The notes: a model not told the origin generated them from the sequence alone. Shown: positions 38,285 to 50,681, counted from the first letter of the stretch. The stretch is DNA of 64,000 nt from Drosophila persimilis (GCF_003286085.1 NW_020825298.1:2418001-2482000), one strand, 5' to 3'. Made by a program: numbers and translations.

Positions 38285-40445
38285 TGTTGGCGTCCGGCCG
38301 TGTTTAGCGTTTAACATGACAAATGGCCACGCCCTACGGCTTAGCGCTGGTGTTGCCAATGAATAGCAATTTATTCCCATACATATTTAAAACGGCCAAC
38401 AAAAGCGGCCACCATAAAAGCGGCGGACAAGTTTTCGCAAATGTTTGGGAAAAGCCGGGCAGAAGCTGCGTAAAAGTTGCATAAAAGAAGAGTTGGAAAC
38501 GGGCCACAATAAAACATTGTATTTTAGCAGGAATTATCCATATGATTCTTGACTTGTTATGATCATCCATCAGTCAAAGAATTTCGAAGAATGCTTCCTC
38601 CCAGAAGAGTAGATTCTTTGGAAAACCTGTATCTTCGGTTCATAAACATACATCTTGGATAATCTTGGATAGCCATTATGCATTCAGTACTTCAAAATAC
38701 TCCCAGCTTGTCCCTTACCACCGCCCACACTCTCCATTAAACGTAGACATTTCACTCGGGCCCCGACCAGCGTTCTGTTCAACTCCCGGTGACGCATAAA
38801 TTGCGTGCACAGAACCCACATACTCGTACTCGTATAGCGCATAGACACGCAGCCACGAAGATGACACATTAACAGGCATCCGCACACAATTTTGAGGTTA
38901 AGCCCCACACAGATACTGGTACTCGTACACCCCCAAACGCACACACACGCACCCCAACACAGAGAAAGAGGGGGACAGTGGGGTGGATGGCATCATGGTT
39001 GGGTGCATACCAAGTTCTGACTAAGCCAGGACCCCAGCAAGTGGCTTACCCAGCTCTGTTCCTGTTCCTCCTGCTGCTCCTTGGCGGTCCCTCCTTCAAG
39101 GCAGTGAAAACTCGTGCGTCTGCGGCACGACCCCGATGCTGAATGCTGAATGCTGATTCTTTGTGTTTGGATCTCTGCTTTTGCTATTTTAGTAGCTGGC
39201 TATTAATATTTTACTTTTCCTTCTTTTCGTTTTGTTAACTTGGCCCGTTTGCTTGTTTGTTTGCCGCACTGGCTGACGCCCTGTCGCCCTTTTATTGTTG
39301 TTGGCCTTTGGAGCCTGAAGATCAACATCCAGAGATGTGGCACATAGTCATCCTTGTCCTTGTGCTCCTTGTCCTTGCCTTGTCCCATTCGGTGTTGTCG
39401 TCATCGCTGCCATTAATACGCTTAACATGGGTAACATGATAAGCCAACAAGTGTGTTTGTCTAGGTTTTGACTTGATTTTGATGTGGTTCGCCATCTCCC
39501 CGTCCCCCAGGCCATTCCAGGGCTTAGCCTTGACTTGGTTTCCCCGAAAGATTACCTTCAGTCGTATCCTTTTCCTCTGACGCCTTTATTTTGGGTAGAA
39601 ATCGATTTTGCGGCATGTTAATGTTGCCAGATTTTCAATCCCTGAGCTGAAATTAATTGCAGTTCATTAAAAACATTACAAGCCCCCGTCCGACCGCACA
39701 TGGAAAATCAATTAAAAGCGTCGTCAGATAACAAAACATTTGCACAGCCACCGCAAATCGTGGCCGCAAAAATATAGCACAAAAACATTTCCGAATTCTA
39801 TTGCCATTCCTTAAACCCCCCGAAAAAGCAGCCACACAAAAACCAAATGGGAAAACCCAATGCTGATCGTGCCAATATTAGCACTTTATTGTGGGTGTAA
39901 TCACAAAGTCGACTAAGGGATACTTAGCCTCTTCGACTTTGAGAGGGCAAGCCATCTGGGAAGTTGAATATAATGTTGATTCAGCCAGTAGCCTAAAGCA
40001 ATCATCATCATAAGTTCTTTCTACAATACCCACAAGCCCCATACTGGATACATATACCCCTAATACCTTATAAAACAAACCGAGGACCAACCGAGTAATA
40101 AAATATAAATTTACAAAATGCATTTATGTCCCCGACAGATAGTAGAGCAAACCATTTGCACTTGTTTGCCTTTGGGGTAATATAAATATTATAAATATAT
40201 ACAAGTGCCAGTATATAAATATATGTATAATCTGTACGGAACACAGGTACAGCAGCCCCATGGAGGAATACTTATATGTAGAGATAATCCCCAGACCCAG
40301 ACATGCAGACACGGGGTAAACAAGCGACTGAACAGAACCAACACAGCATCGAAGGGACAAAAAACTACGAACAAAGAATGGGACAAATTTGCATTTGATG
40401 CGCGTTTTCCTCGGCACACAGACACTGCACACTCGTCCACCCACG

Positions 40446-40464
40446 CAGACAGACAGACAGACAG
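40446..40464. repeat. tetranucleotide repeat (CAGA)n
   Basis: Four and a half copies of CAGA, followed by a G-rich patch. Confidence 0.85.
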
Positions 40465-42544
40465 GGGGGAGGGGGAAAGCAGACCTTTGCAGGGCTAAAA
40501 AAACACACCACCGATATACATAAAATATCGAGTTCAGCATGCAGAATTCTCTGAACTGAACTCTTTGTGGAGTACACGCTCACGTGCATCTGAAGTGCAT
40601 AAAAATTGCATTCGGCCAAGGAAAACAACAAATATGAAAAGCGAGCATGTGTTAAATCTTTAAAAAGTCAGCGCGAGATTAAAATAAAATACATCCCAGA
40701 GCTGGGAATATGCAGCGACTGAAATGAATGATGAATAACTTAGCTTGACGGCTTTTAAGAACCGGAAAAGCACTGCCTCGACTTTAACTAAACGTGATCC
40801 AAAAAAAAGATCCAAACAGATGCTTACCTCGGTTCCCATCCTGCATCCTCCATGCGGAGGGGAATGCGAATGATTTCCGTATCTCTCCCCTGGCAAGCAT
40901 CCGCCTGTGACCGGCATTCATCAGCAGATGCAAGGACACCTGAGTTTGACACACTTTCACTTTAAGCCAGTTGTAAAAGCGAGAAATTCACAGGATTAAG
41001 AGCCGTAATCCGACGCCTCCTCCAGCCATGCACCACCGCCCATAACCACCATTCCGGGTGGAGCGAACACAGTCCACTTGTGCAACGGAGCGTTTTGGCA
41101 GCGACTTAACAACATTTTGCATTCTGCCCCACTGTCATCAGCCGTTGTTGGAGGGATGCCTTTTCCTCTGTTGCAGATGCAACGGCTGCAACGGCTGTCG
41201 TTGTTTCCGTTCCCGGCTCTGGGGAGGCACATTTTGCGTAATCTTGTTAGATAATTACCGTGTAGGGGCTCTGTGGTTTCTCTAGCTCTGCTCTGTATGC
41301 AGCTCTGTCTCTGTGTGTTTGGCAGTCCAGGTCGGTAGGCCATTTCAATTGCCTTGCCATCCAGCCAGCCAGCCATCCAAACAGCTGCCAATCCTCTGTA
41401 GTACCATGGGCGGTGCACCGCCCCAGTTTTTGGCCCCAACTCGACTGTTTCTGGCAGTGGAGCGATTAGCAGAGCCAGCTCCCTTTATGACCAGAGCCAT
41501 GAAGGTCCTGAAGAACTTTCGAGGTCATTCACTGGTGCTTCGCAATAACCAATACTTCCTCGAATATAAACCAATTCAGGCGCTCATAAAGTTATTTAAA
41601 TTAAATGCTCGCACAATATAAAAATAATTTTGTTATCTAAAATCCCGGAAATGATTTTCCAGCCGGATATCCATTTCGTAATCAATTTTAAAGCTCGTAT
41701 ACACTACGTATACGTAATATATACGCATGAATGTATACGTGAACGTAATGAAGCGTCATGAATAATACAGAGCCGGGCGGTAGTCTTCAATTTAAATTCA
41801 AATGATTCGACATCAAAAATACTGAAAACCAATTATGAGCAAATGTCAGGAGACTGCCAATAATCACCATTTTAATGCATGAATTTAGCTAAAAACTAAT
41901 TTATTTATTGACCGATTGAGTTGCCATTTTCTTTTTCCAAAAACCATTTCCATTATGCAGTGTCCGTGGGTGTTAATTTTCATTTGAAGACCAAGTCCAG
42001 CTGCAGCTTTTCAAATGGCCATCAACGGTCTCGTTCCTGCATGCGTTTATTTATGTGAAATGAGCAAAAGAAACACCAGACCGGGGACGGCTGATGGATT
42101 GGGTGGTGTGGATTGGGAGGAAATGGGCCGACTTTCTGATTGAATGGCGTGCGTTGCGTTTCTGCTCCATCGATTGGAAAACAATTATCACAATTATGAT
42201 GAGAAAAAACTGTAGAAATACGAGATATTCTGTGAGGGTCACGCACTTAATTTGTTTATTGTTTTATATTTTTTGCTTTCCTTTTTTTTGTATTCTTGGC
42301 AAAACAGTTTTTGCACCCATTTTCCACTTTTACTTTTCGCGCTGCTGGCAATTTACATAATATAAATTTCAATTATCTTTAATGCGCTTAACTTCGGACT
42401 ATGGCTCTCAAAAAAACGGGTGTTTGCGAATTAAACATTTCTAAATGATTTTTGCATACAATTTATGCGAATTTTTTCATAGTCTTTTCATTTAATATTT
42501 ATCGTCTGCATCGTCTTACTCATTATTTATTTTCTACTCCACAG

Positions 42545-43032
42545 GTTGCTTCATATCCGGCATGCTACTGCGCTCCTGCATTGTCCTGCTCCGTGGCTTC
42601 TGAAAATGTTCTATAAAAACCATATGGAAGTTATTCTGTGGGACCTACTTCAAAGGTTAGTCACAGGCCACAGCAAACCTGGCCATCCCAATTCTCGGGC
42701 TACTTGATCTGGAAAATTCTTTACAATATGAACGATCTTAGTCGTCCTAGAAAAACACTCCACAAAAATGTAAGTTTCCAGAAAACTTACAATTTTAATG
42801 TGGATCTAACAAACGAATCAAAGCGCAATTGAAACAGTATTCCCGATCATCCGTGGGGCCTTCTACATCAAAGGCACTGATTTCGGGAATCTTTCACATG
42901 GCTCGTGTTCCTACTCCTTACAGATATAGACCATTGGTTGAAAAAGGACGAAATCTGGTGGCCCAACACTGAAGAAGGCCGCTACCAGGCCAAGATGCGG
43001 TGCTCGGTGCCTGTTTTTCCTGTCTTTCAAAG
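42545..43032 (+). pseudogene. exon-like fragments of an unidentified gene (probably broken)
   Basis: Two segments have splice-like borders. The first follows a pyrimidine-rich tract ending CACAG (to 42,544) and has GT sites at about 42,655 and 42,770. Its frames read LLKMFYKNHMEVILWDLLQR (to 42,655) or SGYLIWKILYNMNDLSR (about 42,698-42,750), and no single frame covers it. The second, 42,924-43,032, lies between CTTACAG and GTAATT. It reads IDHWLKKDEIWWPNTEEGRY then QAKMRCSVPVFPVFQR with no stop, the best exon-like piece here. The two cannot be joined in frame as they stand. Either an exon is missing or this is a decayed copy. No family was recognised. Confidence 0.3.
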
Positions 43033-45959
43033 GTAATTACCCTGCATAACAGTGGGACAGGCAAGTAAAATATATCTCTTTTGCTAATACATAGACTATT
43101 GTGCTCACCATCAGATCAACCACATTGAGTAGGTCGACTTCGTCATACCAGTTAAACATTTCGATCATATAAACGTAACAACAAAGGCACAAGTAGCAGT
43201 ATAAGAGAAACCACAAAATGATCATATTGAAGACTTCAAATTTTGATGACCTGTATGGCTCTGGACACTAGATAGATATAGATGTTACATATGAAGCATA
43301 GAAATAGCGAAATTCCCAGAGTTTTTAGACTTTAAATCTTTAAATAATGATAACCATTCTTTTGAATTTCCCATGTATTCCGGCAATGAATAAATTTCGC
43401 CACAAGTACCATTGAGCATATTTCCCATTACCAGCAATTATTTCTATACAAATAGAATTTCAATTCAAACATTTCATTCACTCAGAATTAAACAAATTCC
43501 TCAAATTAATAAATAAATTCAGTTTAAAGTGCTCCCCGGTTGTAGTCCCCAGTGTTTATTTCATTTGCAATTTCAAATAGTTGACTAAAACTTTTGATTT
43601 GCTTACATTTACAATTTTAATAGTTTTTCAATTTTTCATTGAATTTGTATGACTTTCCCAGGGCCTCCGCCCCCGCCTGCGCCTCCCTCACACCCGTCAA
43701 ACTTTTGACGAGCAGGAAGCAATGGCAGAGAGCTATGTCAGGCTGATGCCAGGCGTTGGATGTTGCCAGAGCCTGGCCGCATAAATATTTTAGTTATTGC
43801 ACACCAGACTTTGCTGTCACAGTGGAAACCCTTTTATAGCCAGCGGCTGAAGGGAACCGCACCCCTGCCATACTTCCATACTTCCATGCCCACTACCGAC
43901 TACCGAAAGGATGGGACAGCAGCAGCAGCTGCATATTTCGAATGGCCTAAGCGGCAAGCTGTTCATCCGGCTGGCGCTGGATTGTTAGCAGCTCCATGGT
44001 GTCCGTGTCGCCTTATGCCTAGTTGGCCAAGTTGGCAGCCTGGAACTGCAATGTTGACGCTGCTGTTGCATGGCAGAATAAACGAGGAGAGGTCCTGAAA
44101 AAATATACCCTTGATGCGGGCTGGCTGCTACTCCAGTGTCCTCAACATTGTTTTATAAATTGTTGCTGGTGCTGCTGGCCTCCTGTCTGCCTGTCTGCCT
44201 CTCTGCCGCACCATATACTCGTATGTATATACTGTATGCCGCATGCTACACGCTGCAGCATGATTGGGGTCTTTGGTATTAATTTGTTGCCTGCACCAAA
44301 AGTGCTTAATAAATATTTTAATTAAGAAGAAGCACAGGAAGCCATCGGGTCAAAGCAGGAGCTGCAGCCTAGCTTCGATGCGGCTGGATCAAATTTGAGT
44401 GTCATGCAGGTCTTGAGGCTGGGGCTGGGGACGAGCACCAGCCTGAGCACGAGATGGTGATGGAGTGGCAATATGTGGGCTGACTAATGACACACACGCA
44501 CCCAAGGGTTACGGGTCGGTCATAAATGCCTTTGATGGATATATGAAATTAAAAATAGCAAAATGAAACTGAAGCAGGGAGATGGAAGATGGAGGATGAA
44601 AAAAGAGCTTCCAAAGAGATTTGTTCTTGAACAATATTTAACAATATGACTTAAAGTTTATTCAAATCTAATATTAAACTCAATCCAACTTTCGTCTTCA
44701 AAGTCTGGACTTAGGCAATGATTGAATAACTTTTCAGAGATTAGAAATTGTGATTTAATGAATCAGAATTTGAGTTTTAGTTTTGCCAAACGCTTAAATC
44801 TGAGACGAAAGTTTCCGCATGAAGTTGGCCAAAAATGTTCCAAAGTTCAAGTTTAGTCGAAAATTGCATAAACTCATTTGTATAATGCACACGCTTCCCC
44901 CTATCAACCGATGCCTGTTCCAGACTCAGACTCAGACCGTCCTCATAACCATCCCCATCCTCATTCCCATATACAGCTCCAGCTCCAGACTTTAGAGGGC
45001 TCCCGCTCATCTGCATATGCAACGGATGGCAGCGCTGAAAACTACGAGTCGAAAATGTGACCTGCCCCACCTCCGTGTCGGTGCTGGATGCGTAGGGGAA
45101 CCCTACCCCGGGCTGGGATGGGCTAAGAGGAGCTGCTGAAAGCAGTGGCATGGCCTGGCCTTGGGCGACATTTAGCACTCGCCACGTAGTGCGGCCACGC
45201 CTTTTCTCTCCGGGCCGGGGCACGGAACACGGCGGAGCTTAACTGTGACACATTTTACACATAATTTTCAACACCTAAATCCGCAAGTTAGTGCCAACCA
45301 TCAGATTTTGCACACGTTAGCACAAACATAAAGCGTTGGATTTTGGATTTTGGATTTCGGGATTGCGGCTGCAGCCAGCTGAGGAGTGCGGGGGGAACGG
45401 CAACAGGACCATAAAGGACCAGCTGCTGGACAGGGTTTTGTGCATTTTAAAGTAACCAAGAAGCACTGCCAGCCGGCATGAGGATGAGCCACGGGATTCT
45501 ATCCCGACCGAAATGCTAAATTTCCTCTGCAGCGAAAACAAAGACTGGCAAAAGATTCAAAGGAAAGTGGTCCTTACTGGGAAATTAGGTGTTCTGTCCA
45601 TGGCGGTTACTGTACATCCACTGTATGACCAGACAGAACAGCTAGTAGACACCGAGAGTTAAAGCGCATAAATGCTCAGAATATTGTTCCATAGATTCTT
45701 TAGAATCTGAACATGATGACAATAGATAGTTCCAAAGTTGCTCTTTACAGAGCATGAAATACATAATACATAATTCTTGTCTGACGCGTCATGTTTCGAA
45801 GGACATGTACAGACGGGAGAAGTTGTTGCACCAAAGACATGTGTTGAAGGTTCAAGAACAATGACTTCCTAACAGTTTTTGTAGAGACATCATGTAGATA
45901 GACATAACAGTCAGACATCATTATAGATAGCCTTGTATAATATCGCTTAGGCAGTCACT
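43033..45959. other. non-coding stretch, no gene recognised
   Basis: AT-rich DNA to about 43,660, then GC-richer low-complexity sequence. Nothing at 43,760-44,325 or 44,777-45,223 shows a domain; the open frames there are chance-like. An interrupted TTGGATTT triplication occurs at about 45,335-45,356. Confidence 0.5.
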
Positions 45960-46290
45960 GGAGAGATGGAGATATAGCTCCCCCGCGCTCACTTGGGCCT
46001 TGTGTGGGACCTTCTTTCTGCCTATTAAAGCTTAAAGACCGACCACACCTTCGGCTTCTACAACAAGCCTGGTCTGGTTTCGGAGACGTCGAAGTCTTGA
46101 ACAGAAGAAGTAAGGAACCGACACCTCGTCTTCTTCGTCCCGACAGCTCCTGCAGAAGTCATTTCCAGTGATTGACACTCTGGAGTGGTGTGTGCCCGGG
46201 ATGGCTCGAGTAACTGCAGAGCCAGGCGTTGTACGGAGCCCGAGTTGAGCTCGGTTGAACTTGCTTAGACTAGTGACCATCTAGTGACTT
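45960..46290 (-). mobile_element. degenerate fragment of a non-LTR retrotransposon (RNase H / C-terminal region)
   Basis: On the minus strand the frame at 46,280-46,032 reads VTSLSKFNRAQLGLRTTPGS, and further on NDFCRSCRDEEDEVSV followed by Cys and Arg-rich sequence. A CRxCRDEEDE-type cysteine motif followed by a leucine- or cysteine-rich segment is typical of the C-terminal end of RNase H-bearing non-LTR elements (I/LOA/Bilbo-like groups) in insects. The usual His-containing segment between the two conserved parts appears altered, and the frame breaks on both sides, so this is a dead fragment a few hundred bases long. Limits are approximate. The clade assignment is inference from the motif alone. 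Confidence 0.5.
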
Positions 46291-46513
46291 ACAGATGGTT
46301 TGCCATGAGCTCTTGATCGATATGAACTGCTGTGTCAGCCGTTCTAGTGTTCTAGTAAGCCATTGGTAGTGTCTGCACCAATAACGAGTCATCTCAGATA
46401 CTTGGAAACATATAGTGTATGGCTTCTCATTCCACTATGCCTTTCAGGTCGGATAATTCTGTGAAAATAACTTATTTCCTTTAAATATCAATTTACTAAC
46501 AATAGTTTACAAT

Positions 46514-47721
46514 TTAATTCGCTATCTTTTGATTGAGAAAGGCATTCATTTCGCATTTCCTGTCAATCCAGCTTATCTGTGACCGATTCCGCCAAGGGAC
46601 ATGTGGGGTATCTACGCAAACACCCATCAGGATATCGTAGGTGATGAAGCGGATCTTGGCGATGGGTGCCGCCACGTTGACATGCGAGAATACCAGCAGA
46701 TGCTCATTGCTTAAAGGGCTAACATTGCACGCCTTCCTCTGGGGCTCAGCCTGCTTGAGACCCTTAAAGTCCCAGATGCTCAGCTGCCGATACTTATCCC
46801 CGGCCCCAATCACCAGCAGGTTATTGTCAAGGGAAAAGTCGATCGAGCGTATGGGTCCCAAGTGTTCGCCCAGGGAGCGGATCACCCACTGAGATCTAAC
46901 GTCCCAGACCAGGGTTATGTGGCTGGCGTCACCCGAGACTAGGTAGAAAGTGCAGTTTGAGAGAGCCAAGACGGTGACAGCCGACTTGTGGCCGCGGAAG
47001 ACTCGCCACTCGAAACACTGACCAGCATAGTCCCAAATGCGAATGGCGCCGTTGAGGCAACCAACAATACAGTAATACGCGTATGCAGCAGGATGGAGCA
47101 GGCAGGCCGTAAGGGGTTCGTTTTTGGCCGCAGAGAACTGGCGGTAAGGACTGATGCTGTCCATTTTGCTGATTGTCACAATGCCACTGTACGAAGCGGT
47201 GGCAAAAAGGCCATTTGCTGTGAACACCACGCTGCGGATGGGCCACGAGTGGCCCATATAGTTGAACAGGATGCATCGGGAGCTGAGACACCACAGCCGC
47301 ACGGTGAAGTCCACCGCACAGCTGACGAAATATTTACATTTTTGACAAAATGCGCCGTCATAGAGTGGCCCTTCCAGCCCCCGCAGCGTGAACTGATCAT
47401 CCGAGTTGGAGGGATCCATCGCCACGTGGTCCACCTCCGACCCATTCGACCGGGAAACAATCAAATTTAGCTCGAACATGTAGATCACGGAGTCGCTCGT
47501 GCCCAGGGCCATCATGCAAAGCCTATCCGAGAAAATCGCTGTGACGACCTGCTCGTTGAGTGCCGCGACTGTGCACAGGAAAATGTTGGCCTTCGGGCTC
47601 TCCTTCTGGGCTCCCTCCATTGGTCCCGATGTGGGCCTTGGATTTTGCTTTAAGACGAACTTAATTTTGCGTTTATTTTCTATCTAAACTTGCTACTTAC
47701 ATTGATCTCTGGATGGTTCAT
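46514..47721 (-). CDS. TAF5-like WD40-repeat protein (WD40 half only), 384 aa
   Basis: TAF5 is the WD40 subunit of TFIID. The best model is complement(46,514-47,647 plus 47,701-47,721): exon 1 encodes MNHPEIN, followed by a 53-bp GTAAGT...AAG intron, and exon 2 continues in frame through QNPRPTSGP to the Met at 47,620. WD-type blades (384-aa numbering) fall near residues 35-67, 96-127, 138-168, 176-213, 224-257 and 266-302. Typical marks are DFTVRLW, GAIRIWD, ITLVWD and LSIWDFKG. The N-terminal NIFLCTV...AIFSD segment and the C-terminal ...KIRFITYDILMGV segment match the start and end of the TAF5 propeller. The LisH and NTD2 domains of full TAF5 (about 700 residues) are missing. Several blades lack the canonical GH or WD pair. 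The divergence resembles testis TAF paralogues such as cannonball; a male-germline role is inferred. There are no internal stops, so it is probably functional. Confidence 0.85.
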
Positions 47722-48661
47722 TGTTCTGCTATTTTTTTAATATAAAACAGAGGTTTAGTGAATATGCAACGTTCTATAACACGAATGAATTTAAAAGCAT
47801 GGCTATCTTCCAAAGCAATTGTTTGAAAGGTAAATGACAGACCCATAAGTTTTTTTGAACATATTATAGTTCGCCTCAGGATATGGGCTTTCACTTGAGA
47901 AATTGATAGATGAAAAATCCTAAATCATTAATTATTTTTGAAAATTTTGTGCCATATTTCCCTACATTTGCACGCAGCCAGACTCCTTCCACGCGTTGCA
48001 TATGATGATTTATCAGGATGTGGGGCTCCTCCCTGGAAATGTTGTACACATCTGGCTATATGATTTACATATCAAGCCGACCGACCGACCGCCCGAGCGA
48101 CCGTCAACTCAATTGTTGTTTCTCCTGGAGTTTCTGGACCGTCCATCACGTGACGTTCCCTGTTCGCTGTTTGTTTTAAGCAAAAGTTTCCATGGGCCAC
48201 AGACGATGGTGAGGGATGGGATCCAGAGCGGAGATGGAACCCCAGCAACTTGAAGCGGAAATTAATAAAAACAAAAAATGTTGCCGGCACCGGGGCACCA
48301 GGGCACCAGGGGAGGGAAAAGAAAAACAGGAAAACATACAAAATCATAAAAAACAAACTGGAAAATTAATATGCAATATTCTGATGCATGTACGTGTGGC
48401 ATATGTTGCATGTAGTATGTATATGTAAATGTCAGAGGGGGTCCGCAAAAAGAGAATCCGTAATGTTGTTTTATTTAAATTTGTGGCTTATCCTTGGGCT
48501 TGTCCTTTGCTGCTGCTCCTCCTCCCCGAACCCGAACCCACCTATAAATAAGGTTTAACTAATGAAATGGTTCCGTGATTTGGCATAAGTTGGCATTTAT
48601 TATTCGCTGAACAAGAGTTCACTCCTTCGAGACTCCCCCCGGCACACTATTTTGCCAATCA
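47722..48661. other. 5' flank of the TAF5-like gene and intergenic DNA
   Basis: Just upstream of the gene's ATG (reading on the minus strand) is an A/T-rich stretch, including TTTATATTAAAA at about 47,734-47,748, which could serve as a core promoter for a short 5' UTR. No clear TATA or initiator pair is seen. CGAC-type repeats (GACC)n occur at about 48,079-48,100. Nothing else is recognised. Confidence 0.4.
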
Positions 48662-49037
48662 ATGGCGACCCGGAAGGGAAAGGTCCATGGAACGACGAGT
48701 GGCAATAAGAGCACTTTCCCGCCAACTACAAAACTACTTCTTGCACATAAAAAGTGTTTGTACACAATCCTGAACAGGCTGCCAGATCGAAGCGAATCGC
48801 GGAGAGCCTCCCACTTTGAAGCCAATCTTCAACAGGCCCCCTTTCGCAGCGAAGCCTCCTCAAAGCCAGTCCACAGCAGCCACCCACGTCGAAGCCATTC
48901 CTGAACAGTCTGCTACGTCGAACCAAATCCAATTCAATCCAACCCCTGACCTCAGTCGGGCTGGATCTGGCAGGAAGATAGCAAGGCAGGGCCCAAAGGA
49001 CTCGGGGCAGGCAACAGTTTGTACAAGTTTTCAATGA
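48662..49037 (+). pseudogene. candidate small gene with internal 11-residue-like repeats, frame broken
   Basis: Two overlapping frames, 80 codons from 48,662 and 73 codons from 48,816, together cover a stretch with imperfect repeats of about 33-40 bp marked by GAAGCC and CTGAACAG/CTTCAACAG. In the frames these give pieces such as NLQQAPFRSEA and IPEQSATS. The repeat units pass from one frame to the other, which suggests a frameshift in a once-coding repeat. The product would be small, basic and Ser/Pro/Gln-rich. No family was recognised, and it may only be a non-coding tandem repeat. Confidence 0.2.
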
Positions 49038-49537
49038 GCTTCGGTATATCGGAGGAGCAGTTTGTGGATGCGCAACGGAAATGCATAAACATTCATAAGA
49101 ATTTCCTTTGAAAACATGTTAAACATAATTTTATGCCCAGGGACGGAAACGGAAGGCAGCGACAGACAGGAACAGTAACAAGTGAAGTCAATTGAAGTTA
49201 TTTTTAAATAGAGAAGAAATCTTTGCGGAAAAGATAGAGCTTTAGCTTAATATATGAACAATGATAGAGGAGAAAGGGTATACAGAGCTCCCACTTTAAA
49301 TTAGTTTCAACCGTTTAAAGTTAATTTGTTTTAGTCATTCAACCGCTGAGAATGTCCTATGTCTCCCACCCGGATAGTCACCAAATGAATGCTCATCCCA
49401 GATGGCTTTCCCCTGCCTAATGTCACCATAACTCAATGGGAACCTATTGAATCAGAGCAAATTAACATGCATATATCTGTGCGAGGGCAGTGGCGATGCT
49501 CGTGTTGGGCCCACAAGAACCCAGACCCCTGCGGCAG

Positions 49538-49591
49538 GATAGATAGACAGACAGACAGACAGACAGGCAGGCAGGCAGGCAGGCAGGCAGG
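49538..49591. repeat. compound tetranucleotide repeat (GATA)2(GACA)5(GGCA)6
   Basis: Three related tetramers in one phase: GATA, then GACA, then GGCA. Each differs from the next by a single transition, so the array looks like successive expansion of point-mutated units. Confidence 0.9.
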
Positions 49592-50681
49592 ACTCTTGTG
49601 CCGTTTGGCATACAAAATAAGCAGAAACAAATTCGATAACAAATGGTTTGGAATCGAGGCAACAACAACAACCCCCACGCGATATACATAGATATATAAT
49701 ATATTTATATTTGTAAAGAAAGAAGGAGAGCCGGGGGAGCGGGAAAAAATTGAAGGACTCTGGCGAATTCAGGAACAAATGACATATTGTCCTGGGTAGC
49801 GCAAAAGAGAGTAAGCAATACACTGAAATAAAAACAGTAGTAGTTTTTGGATAATCTTCAATAACTTAAAGAACTCATTTTGCAAGTCAAAAATATGCAT
49901 TGAAAATTATAAAATATTAATACTCTTTTTTTCTCAGTGTAAGGCCAACATATGGACCCGAGTCTGATGTGAGTTTTTGTTTGCATTTGTATTTGTTTAA
50001 CGTAAATATAAAATTTATTATCTAGCGAAGCGCATAAATTAGCCAAACAAGGAATCAGAGCCAGAACCAGAACCAGAAGCAGAATCAAATTGAGACCAGA
50101 AAAGCATGTCCCTCCCACTCTCCAGAAGAGATCAAGTTGCTGATGATAACAAATGAAACCAAATGAGTGGAATGCTGGATATATCGGCGGCAGGCAAAAC
50201 ACGGAGAAGCAGGGACATCTCCGGACAGGAATCATCAATTGTGGATAGTTCAATTTGTGACTTTTCAACTAGATTAATGAACGCACATGGATATGACGGT
50301 CTGATTATAGAGACAACGAAATGAAGCTACATATAAGCAAATTTGCTAAGAAATATTCGATTTGCAGTGTTAATTAAAGGAATGAAGGAATAAGAAATAA
50401 TTAAGGAGGTACAAGTTCTCTTATTCTGATAACAGGAAGTTCCGTTCTGATCCCTAACTTCAAAAGTTTGGAAAATGAAGAAGGATAACTCTTTAAGCCC
50501 GTTAAGGCAGAACACCTTAAACTTTGCATAAATAAATATCGAATTTCGCAGCACTCATCGAAATCAAAACGGTCCCTCGGGTGCTATCATTATTACATTG
50601 TGTTCACACTTAACCGAGAGCGGGCTAATTAGTTGTCTTGTGTTTGACAGAGACAAGTGTTGATTTTCCCAAACTCGCATG

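Larger units (their letters stand above)
36558..42544. other. non-coding stretch, no gene recognised
   Basis: AT-rich DNA with no coding character from 36,730 to 37,560, then a GT-rich block. The 130-140-codon frames at 37,647-38,307 and 40,124-40,540 are built on CA/GT and other simple sequence. The ACTCGTACTCGTA word occurs at about 38,823. Confidence 0.5.

Noticed and set aside
37647-38307. Overlapping frames of 123-136 codons on both strands
   Set aside because: Built on GT/CA repeats that lack stop codons; the His-Thr and Cys-Val-rich products are artefacts.
40124-40540. 138-codon minus-strand frame with hydrophobic segments
   Set aside because: Composition is that of AT-rich non-coding DNA, with no splice sites or domain that I could support.
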